A DNA stretch of 64,000 nt from Arcuatula senhousia (Eukaryota > Mollusca > Bivalvia > Mytilida > Mytilidae): positions 20,726,001 through 20,790,000 of the forward strand of contig OZ020317.1 in assembly GCA_963971305.1 (NCBI GenBank), written 5' to 3'. Of this stretch, positions 61,501-64,000 are shown in pieces. Position 1 is the stretch's first letter; each line of letters opens with the position of its first letter. Under the pieces are notes generated by a model that did not search any database, had not been told where the DNA came from, and saw nothing but the letters and a program-made list of their open reading frames with translations. The position numbers were made by a program, and so were the translations under genes.

Positions 61501-62999
61501 ACAACCTACATTATAAACGTATATTTTAAATATCCACAATGGAAAACAGCCAGCAGCCAGACATGAGCAGACATGGAAAACAGTCAAAAAGTTAACTTTA
61601 TGTTAACTTTCATACAGGTTATGTATGCACCTATCTGTATTTACATAAAAGGGAAAGATGTGATGTCTGCAACATTTTTGATTAAAACAATAAAAAAACT
61701 AAAATCGGTGCGTTTTGTCTTTTACAGAGATTTAATAGTAGCAAAAAGAAAACCAGAGGTCCGTGTTCTCGTTTCTGAGATATTTGACGTCATACTTTTG
61801 AAGAGAATGTCATTATCAATATTCTATTTTATTTGTTAAGTTGAAGACTCGAAGAACCGATAATGTTTTGAATGTGTTAAAATGGTTAGTAATAATTATC
61901 TTTGGTATGATTTTAACATGCATACTCACAATGCTACAAGTCCTGAAATATTCCTGAAGATATCATCAGCAAAAGACGTTATGTTATTGTTTGATAAATC
62001 ACTGAAAAAAAATCACGTCACAATCAATACAATGCTTAAAAAACATGTAAGTGTCATGTATTTTAAAGTTGTCACAACATCTAAGAAATTTGTTAAAACT
62101 ACCACATGACAATGACATTCTTTCATATTAAACAAAAACAAAAGAATATGGAATACATGTATGTGCCAGAAAGACACGATCCACATATTGAAATGATATT
62201 GATAAATGTACAACAGCAAAATGTCACTGCGTGTGAAGCGCTTTGCTAGATTTACCTTCATTAGACATTCATAGTATCCTTTATCTTTAAGACATGGTTA
62301 ACTTGATAAAATGTCGATTAAATGCTGCAAATGCAAGTTGTCATTGTGGATTTTGAAATTGTTACTGATTCATGTAGGTTATTATGCGTACTTTTATTTC
62401 TAACTCATTGTTTAATAGTGTTTTTTTCATAATTAATATACTATTGAAGCATTCTAATATGCATACTTAAAGATAATGTTGTGTATTTTGTTTTTGTGAT
62501 GGATTCCGATTCGAAGAAGAATTTTACGCGTGAAATAAGTTTGGCAAACGGTTTCCTTGATTTGAGTAATGATATTGGTTAAATTGAATTAAAAGAAACA
62601 CTACCCAATCCATTTCAACAAAGAATCAAAGAAGAAACATAGACTATTTGATAAAAAAATCAGTTGATAATAATGTCAAAAAGTAAGGGCTGCCCGAAAC
62701 GATGAAACTGCAATCAAAAACACAAATAGATGTCAAAGGAAAACTTACAGAATTATCGGAACGATGCGTGGTCCCCATCTGACAGGTTTGCTCGATTATA
62801 AGATTATCGGTTTCTTATAAACTTACATTATTATTATATCTTCAGGAAAAATCGGAATTTCTGATATTGTTGCATTTGAGCAATCATACGTGTAGGTAGG
62901 TGATTTAGGGTTGAAACATAAACAGCCATCAACATGTGGACATCCTTCTTGTGATAGAGTTATAGGTATCAGCATGACTAATTGTAAAACAGTATCCAT
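28396..62999 (-). CDS. Gene B: signal peptide-LRR-transmembrane protein, large introns
   Basis: A spliced minus-strand gene with exons, 5' to 3', at 62999-62827, 62001-61930, 60714-60643, 57346-57275, 53214-53143, 40141-40070, 38712-38641, 38050-37979, 35753-35682, 35131-35060, 34045-33974, 32016-31877, 31693-31550 and 28550-28396. The product is about 440 residues: signal peptide, LRRNT (CPHVDGCLC...C), ten 24-residue LRRs, LRRCT, a linker with CACPDN, a single membrane helix and a short basic tail ending KMKV. All junctions keep phase. The intron between 53.1 and 40.1 kb is about 13 kb and repeat-filled. The upstream half could instead be a separate, decayed gene. An LRR relic at about 54.3 kb and a broken exon at 36.7 kb show turnover. 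The role is probably extracellular binding; the ligand is unknown. Confidence 0.78.
28975..30515. repeat. AGCTCACCTGG-type dispersed repeat, split by a MITE
   Basis: The element runs from CAGGAGCCTGAGTCGCTCAC to GGCAATAGCTCACCTGGACC. Inside are repeated phrases about TTTTCTCTATCTGCTATAG and TTCATTCTATAAGCCAAAAA. A 621-bp TTAA element interrupts it at 29460-30080. It lies in the gene B intron between the linker and transmembrane exons. Confidence 0.75.
29460..30080. mobile_element. piggyBac-like non-autonomous element, TTAA flanks
   Basis: The ends are GGGGGTACTTGCACC and, inverted, GGGGGAACATGCAG. TTAA lies on both sides (29456-29459 and 30081-30084). The element is 621 bp with no transposase frame. 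Terminal GGGGG-AC resembles the element at 9639-9910. The host repeat resumes immediately on the right. Confidence 0.72.
30856..30980. repeat. Foldback element
   Basis: ATACGGATTTTTATCACA on the left and its inverse TGTGATAAAAATCCGTAT on the right flank a loop of about 65 bp. The arms are about 30 bp with few mismatches. Confidence 0.8.
31045..31215 (+). repeat. Copy of dispersed ~200-bp repeat
   Basis: It has ACCAATAGGGCATTCAAAT, AAAAGTCCGAGAGGGCAAG, then an A-rich AACAC stretch, as at 10845 and 57925. Confidence 0.6.
31345..31542. mobile_element. Mariner-like MITE with TA flanks at a splice donor
   Basis: The termini are CTGTGGATTCATTTATT and, inverted, CTGTGGTTCCATTATTA. TA lies on both sides (31343-31344 and 31543-31544). 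It is 198 bp and non-coding, with internal TTTTCGTGG motifs. The right-hand TA is the sixth base of the gene B linker-exon donor. Confidence 0.78.
31550..31693 (-). CDS. Gene B juxtamembrane linker exon
   Basis: 144 nt, acceptor CTTATATTCAG, donor GTAAGT. In frame with the cap it reads DKEMLTLYNTSGDAKECACP, then DNTSE and a Ser/Glu/Thr-rich polar stretch ending NQVNNMN. The CxCP-[DE]-N motif is shared with gene A. A TA-flanked MITE begins at the last base of the donor. Confidence 0.82.
31877..32016 (-). CDS. Gene B LRRCT capping exon
   Basis: 140 nt, the same as the gene A cap. Acceptor TATGTTTTAG, donor GTGTAT after G (phase 1). It encodes ISFNCNCMKMNVYQLILEEL, then KDPVFVVKCMGSGESLRI and a final MPCAG. 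The cysteines align one for one with gene A; ISFNCNCMK and VFVVKC are nearly identical in both. Confidence 0.88.
32017..33973. other. Gene B intron, no other feature except short repeats
   Basis: It contains a GACGAAACGGGCGTCAGGC repeat fragment at 33118-33190 and an inverted repeat at 33768-33818 (GCTAATTTTCG / CGAAAATTAGC). Nothing coding was seen. Confidence 0.5.
33974..34045 (-). CDS. Gene B last LRR exon
   Basis: 72 nt, acceptor TTTTTTTCTAG, donor GTGAGT. It reads NLKANMITNLPVEIFATN then YKLKY(L). It is followed by the cap exon. Confidence 0.87.
35060..35131 (-). CDS. Gene B LRR exon
   Basis: 72 nt, acceptor ATCTTTGTAG, donor GTAAGT. It reads DLSNNYLKHLPVGIFHNN then TKLSL(L). Confidence 0.87.
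35682..35753 (-). CDS. Gene B LRR exon (equivalent of gene A exon 5)
   Basis: 72 nt, acceptor ATATTTTTAG, donor GTACGT. It reads YLARNKISNLPDEIFAAN then VNLKT(L). The donor type and NVNL match gene A exon 5. Confidence 0.87.
35935..36008. mobile_element. Partial CTGTGGATTCATT MITE
   Basis: AAATGAATCCACAGTTACTG at the right end matches one terminus of the 31.3-kb MITE. The other terminus is not seen. Another partial copy lies at 39470-39541. Confidence 0.55.
36697..36757 (-). pseudogene. Decayed gene B LRR exon (equivalent of gene A exon 3)
   Basis: Between acceptor AATATTAAG and donor-like GTCAGT there are 61 nt instead of 72. The 3' half still reads TNMVELIAVNTKLKY(L), with the LPVGIF portion deleted. 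The 5' half is out of frame, and 61 nt does not keep the array phase. Including it would frameshift the protein, so it is probably skipped. Confidence 0.7.
36953..37118. repeat. Foldback with 31-bp near-perfect arms
   Basis: ACCCGTTTTGCAATAAACTC then CCCATTTTGCA on the left is mirrored by TGCAAAACGGGGAGTTAATT then GCAAAACGGGT on the right. The loop is about 104 bp. Confidence 0.82.
37150..37420 (+). repeat. Dispersed repeat ending GTTATTACCTTTATT, copy 1
   Basis: It shares GGTAGAGGGAGGCTTGG, CATTTCATTCGAAATGCC and CAGGACCATTGTGATC with 50800-51095. The tail is also found alone at about 23985 and 8945. Confidence 0.7.
37670..37870 (-). repeat. Copy of dispersed ~200-bp repeat (minus)
   Basis: CTTCCGGAACACCCGAGTTC opens it on the plus strand, with TAAGTACCTCTGCTTCTGTG at the far end. 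This is the inverse of the 57925 copy. Confidence 0.65.
37979..38050 (-). CDS. Gene B LRR exon (equivalent of gene A exon 2)
   Basis: 72 nt, acceptor CTTTGTAG, donor GTAAGT. It reads DLTYNNLNILPVEIIQTN then TKIVW(L), closely matching gene A exon 2. Confidence 0.87.
38641..38712 (-). CDS. Gene B LRR exon (equivalent of gene A exon 1)
   Basis: 72 nt, acceptor ATTTTTTAG, donor GTAAGT. It reads DLERNEIHRLTGEEFVGT then TELYS(L). The acidic NEI...EE...GTTEL pattern matches gene A exon 1 rather than the typical LPxxIF repeat. Confidence 0.85.
40070..40141 (-). CDS. Gene B LRR exon
   Basis: 72 nt, acceptor CTGTTATAG, donor GTAAGT. It reads SLKDNMIEHLPNELFAMN then PEINQ(M). Confidence 0.85.
41230..41580. 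repeat. Tandem pair of ~180-bp GC-richer units
   Basis: CCGATGAATGTATATTA and TGACCCGCTACCGACTCGGA occur at about 41232 and 41409. Each is followed by CCCTTTTATTTC and GTCGGGGCCCATTA. The units are about 85% alike by eye. Confidence 0.85.
42660..42835. repeat. ~135-bp tandem unit that hosts a hAT insertion
   Basis: TTAGAACTCAAATGGATTAT begins unit 1 at about 42665; TTAGAACTCATATGGATTTT begins unit 2 at about 42801. The rest of unit 2 resumes at 44918, after the hAT element, with TGAACATCTATTAC... and CTTGATGACAAAA. Confidence 0.75.
43333..43485 (+). pseudogene. BED zinc-finger fragment of hAT transposase
   Basis: A 50-codon frame starts MEEFELPKDTSGKFSAKCRH and continues FSKYISGSLKVNSNFITH. 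This matches the N-terminal DNA-binding BED finger of hAT transposases (AKCKHC...SGS...SNF.TH.K). The second cysteine is Phe, and a Cys stands where the last His is expected. The frame then stops. A relic of the autonomous parent. Confidence 0.7.
44139..44553. repeat. Internal direct repeats of the hAT element
   Basis: TAGGTATATCCCCAGGGCAG through TTATCACACCATG occurs at about 44139-44225 and again at about 44464-44552. Shorter direct repeats (TTTACCCCTTTAGCCCTATT; TTGTAAAGAAATCTTATTTA) also occur twice in this element. Confidence 0.85.
45150..45360. repeat. Donor-like segment for two pieces inside the hAT element
   Basis: Its left part (GATCTGAGATTTAAGCACAG... to GAATTTC) recurs directly at about 44576-44641. 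Its right part (GAAAATGTGATGCTTGTGCA... to ATGCATTTTC) recurs inverted at about 44358-44440. Confidence 0.85.
46147..47688. mobile_element. PIF/Harbinger-like element with TTA target duplication
   Basis: The termini are GGGACTTAATCATTCTTTAC then CTGGGAGGAGGGG and, inverted on the right, GGGACTTACCATTTTTAACC then TGGGAGGGG. TTA occurs on each side (46144-46146 and 47689-47691). A 3-bp TTA duplication with GGG-starting ends is typical of PIF/Harbinger. Length 1542 bp. No intact transposase was seen; a short plus-strand fragment near 47035-47105 reads YESDDPFDLPTVKKKGP. Confidence 0.62.
47725..49110. repeat. AGCTCACCTGG-type dispersed repeat with ~150-bp internal units
   Basis: Starts TTAGCTCACCTGGCACC, followed by CATCGTCCGTC microsatellite-like sequence and AACCTTCTCCTCTGAAACCA. 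Several degenerate units then carry TGCTTGCTTAAATGTTCAGC, AAAATTGTCCATT and TTATGGCCCCTTAA. Open frames inside are spurious. Confidence 0.75.
50800..51095 (+). repeat. Dispersed repeat ending GTTATTACCTTTATT, copy 2
   Basis: Shares the GAGGGAGG, TTTGAAATGCC and CAGGACCATTGCGATCC blocks with 37150-37420. It separates two blocks of the surrounding GCTCACC-type repeat. Confidence 0.7.
51995..52073. repeat. GGAC/GACGG microsatellite
   Basis: An imperfect run of GGACGGAC and GGACGAC units, forming the end of the GCTCACC-type repeat. Confidence 0.85.
52395..52515. repeat. Degenerate ~18-bp tandem repeat
   Basis: Repeated CGAATGTCAAACGAA / CGAATATCAA variants, about seven units. Confidence 0.7.
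53143..53214 (-). CDS. Gene B LRR exon
   Basis: 72 nt, acceptor GGTTTTGTAG, donor GTGAGT. It reads DLSNNKIKEFPAEIFKTN then TKLSV(L). The next recognised exon is about 13 kb downstream. Confidence 0.87.
54236..54322 (-). pseudogene. Possible LRR/LRRCT exon relic
   Basis: After acceptor CCTTTTCAG the minus strand reads LSLHPFPKVFLDALAQELPN then EFKVES and a stop soon after. The acidic helix and FKVES resemble the cap-exon stretch LILQELVDSVFVVKC without its cysteines; the LPNEF part alternatively resembles an LRR. The phase does not fit the gene B array. This is a weak match. Confidence 0.3.
54395..54418. repeat. TA microsatellite
   Basis: About twelve uninterrupted TA units. Confidence 0.9.
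55370..55505. repeat. Short CAGTCAC palindrome cluster
   Basis: GCAGTCACAAAACAAGTCAC and GACTGCTTAATGCAGTCATA motifs, as at 6.1-6.4 kb and 61.1-61.4 kb. Confidence 0.5.
55836..56015 (+). repeat. Copy of dispersed ~200-bp repeat
   Basis: CACCAATTGAACATTCAAGC, AAAAGTCCGG, A-rich middle, and GGTGCTCCGGAACA end. Confidence 0.6.
56035..57016 (+). pseudogene. Non-LTR retrotransposon (LINE) reverse transcriptase, 3' fragment
   Basis: Conceptual translation across frame breaks gives reverse transcriptase motifs in order: TGLRQGC, LEFADDICTLS (catalytic DD), VDNFTYLGSIISTTGGTDED, LKPVWKSRTLRTATK, SVLLYGCETW, LRNIIGIRWP, then WKWIGHILRKP, TRQALDWNPQG and GRPKNTWRRG near the C-terminus. The first part is broken by a stop (near 56155) and a TAA at 56296. 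A frameshift near 56700 joins the two long frames (56362-56724 and 56673-57016). The 5' part, including any endonuclease, is missing, as expected of a 5'-truncated insertion. It lies in the gene B intron in the opposite orientation. Clade not resolved. Confidence 0.9.
57275..57346 (-). CDS. Gene B LRR exon
   Basis: 72 nt, acceptor ACACATAG, donor GTAAGT. It reads TLEKNKIEALPDGIFAAN then VALMF(L). Confidence 0.87.
57925..58115 (+). repeat. Copy of dispersed ~200-bp repeat
   Basis: GTACCAATGGGGTATCCAAA, AACGTCCGACAGGGCAG, A-rich AACAC region, CGAACTCCAGTCGAATC and GGTGCTCCGGAAGAGTAAGC end. It abuts the 3' end of the Penelope-like element. Confidence 0.7.
58200..60140 (-). pseudogene. Penelope-like element reverse transcriptase, degenerate
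   Basis: Read on the minus strand from 60.1 kb downward with several stops and shifts, it shows motifs of a Penelope-like family in order: CTCEKSSFKYSPSVNVITGD, LPKGPKYREP, YNFKTIMDSVEDYARNWAKI, VVVSADNAPNNIIFV, IPSLYWIPRLHKHPYKQRVI, AGSLECTTKPL, KYLVVDYTKVYFV, GIPMGTNCAPLLADLF, FRYIDDILSLNN (catalytic DD), YPQELGIKDTTDS, LYDKRDDFNFPIVNF, PAYSVNVSQLIR and GRHHALVDKYGISISQI. At least five in-frame breaks make it inactive. No GIY-YIG endonuclease follows. It is inserted in the gene B intron between LRR exons at 60.6 and 57.3 kb, in the same orientation as the gene. Confidence 0.9.
60643..60714 (-). CDS. Gene B LRR exon
   Basis: 72 nt, acceptor ATCAATTAG, donor GTAAGT. It reads GLGSNMIETLPNTVFAGN then TQLNH(L). 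Confidence 0.87.
61010..61440. repeat. Palindrome cluster: AAGTTAACTT and GACTGGTCATGACCAGTC types
   Basis: Includes AGCAGTCACGACTTTGTGAC then TGGTTATGACCAGTCATA, and several AAGTTAACTT cores. Related to clusters at 6.0-6.4 and 55.4 kb. Confidence 0.55.
61930..62001 (-). CDS. Gene B LRR exon (first repeat)
   Basis: 72 nt, acceptor TTTTTTTCAG, donor GTGAGT. It reads DLSNNNITSFADDIFRN then ISGLVA(L). Confidence 0.87.
62749..62778 (-). CDS. Possible 30-nt micro-exon of gene B
   Basis: CTGTCAG acceptor and GTAAGT donor enclose 30 nt in exactly the array phase (one base, nine codons, two bases), reading WGPRIVPII. It lies between the LRRNT exon and the first LRR exon. It could be a real micro-exon, a shrunken LRR exon, or chance. 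Confidence 0.25.
62827..62999 (-). CDS. Gene B exon 1: signal peptide and LRRNT
   Basis: I chose the ATG at 62999 because it opens a typical signal peptide, MDTVLQLVMLIPITLSQEG, directly before GCPHVDGCLC and a later YDCSNATISEIP, the cysteine pattern of an LRR N-terminal cap. The frame is open upstream to an earlier ATG at 63092, but that extension would bury the signal. Acceptor-like TTTTAG and TTTCACAG just upstream suggest a 5' UTR intron. The exon ends ATAAT|GTAAGT, leaving two bases for the LRR phase. Confidence 0.85.
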
Positions 63000-63099
63000 T
63001 CTGTGAAAGACACGACTAAAATATTCACAGCCAGTTAAAAAAACATGTCGATTTCGTAATGCTGTGTAATATTGATATTTAAAAGAAGTCATCGACAGC

Positions 63100-64000
63100 T
63101 ACCATCAGCAGCATGTGATTCAAACAAATCAAAAGGTCGAACAACAGAATTGTCGAAAGAGGTGTAATCCACAAGAAGCGACTACCAATCATATTATATC
63201 AACAAGGCGCATAAAACGAATACCTTGTATCATTAGAAATTTTTTTTCTATAATCGGTAAATTTCATAAGCATAGATGTGTTTTTAAAATTTGTGTCAAT
63301 GTTTTTGACGACTGCATATAGTTGGGTTCATCTTAAAAGCGAAATTAATATTCTAATTTTAAACTGTAATTACTTGTATTTGTTCCGAGATTTCTTATTC
63401 ACTTTGTTTACGTGAACACAAAAGATGAACATGTACAAGAAATTAAATTAATCTTTTTTGTTTTTCTTTTTTACTTTGTAAGTATATGCTTAACAATAAT
63501 TAAAATAAAAGCCCTGTAACAGTCTACATGGTGGGATTTTGGCAATATAAGGGAACACTATTCTTTCATTAATTGTACGTCGGGTCATAATAGTAAAAAC
63601 TTTTCAACGCTTTACCGTTGGAAACCTGTTAGGACCTTCTCATGCATCTATGAGTGATCGGTTCTGATTTGTTCGTCAGATTGGATTTGGCTAGTGTATT
63701 ATTCAGGGATGATTTTACATAGGAAAAAAAAATTGAAAATAGCTGAAACAATCGGAAAAATAGCTTAAGGATAAAACAACTGAGAAAATCATTCCTGTTA
63801 GTTAAATCGAATTTAGAAATAAAATGAAAGAATGAAATAATAAAAGTGTTGATCCCATGTCATAATTTACAAGTGTTAAACCATCGACTGAAAGATATGG
63901 ACTGATGCACGTTGAGTTCTGTGTCCATCCATTGAGGAATGTGAGCATCCATTGCCTACCAATGGTGCACAGTTTGTACGTATATCCTTGTGAAAGGATT
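63100..64000. other. Upstream flank of gene B
   Basis: AT-rich, with no recognised exon or repeat. It presumably holds the 5' UTR and promoter of gene B. No clear TATA or initiator could be assigned. Confidence 0.35.

Noticed and set aside
28396..62999. Interpretation as a Toll-like receptor
   Set aside because: No TIR domain exon after the membrane helix; the tail is about 15 residues.

Overview
The window is AT-rich (roughly two-thirds A/T) metazoan nuclear DNA. It has short spliced exons with GT-AG borders, long introns full of transposon debris, and no bacterial-style operons. Several repeats look like the short elements common in bivalve genomes: units beginning AGCTCACCTGG, TACTGTGGATTCATT mini-elements, and GACGAAACGGGCGTC fragments. 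A mussel-like bivalve is my best guess; this is inference from remembered repeat types, not from a search.

The coherent content is two paralogous genes for leucine-rich-repeat (LRR) single-pass membrane proteins, arranged tail to tail. Gene A (plus strand, about 2.1-9.1 kb, 5' end probably outside the window) shows six one-repeat LRR exons, an LRR C-terminal cap (LRRCT) exon, a linker exon and a transmembrane exon. Gene B (minus strand, about 63.0 down to 28.4 kb) shows a signal-peptide/LRR N-terminal cap (LRRNT) exon, ten intact LRR exons, one decayed LRR exon, one ambiguous relic, then LRRCT, linker and transmembrane exons. Nearly every LRR exon is exactly 72 nt, starts with the last base of a codon and ends with two bases of the next. 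Any cassette can therefore be gained, lost or skipped without breaking frame. The last exons of the two genes are clearly homologous and both end KMKV-stop. Neither shows an intracellular TIR domain. The proteins look like cell-surface LRR recognition or adhesion molecules with a very short tail; their ligand and role are unknown.

The rest is mostly mobile or repetitive DNA. 3.3-4.0 kb: satellite of palindromic units. 9.6-9.9 and 29.5-30.1 kb: two piggyBac-like MITEs with TTAA target sites. 11.5-19.9 kb: a pair of about 550-bp inverted arms around a 7.2-kb spacer. 13.2-13.8 and 18.7-19.2 kb: tandem repeats. 20.4-26.8 kb: a 2.6-kb direct segmental duplication with an internal tract that looks identical. 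31.3-31.5 kb: a TA-flanked MITE abutting a gene B splice donor. 42.8-44.9 kb: a hAT element with a perfect 8-bp target duplication and a decayed BED finger. 46.1-47.7 kb: a PIF/Harbinger-like element with a TTA target duplication. 47.7-52.2 kb: AGCTCACC-type repeats. 56.0-57.0 kb: a broken LINE reverse transcriptase. 58.2-60.1 kb: a broken Penelope-like reverse transcriptase. No tRNA, rRNA or CRISPR array was recognised.
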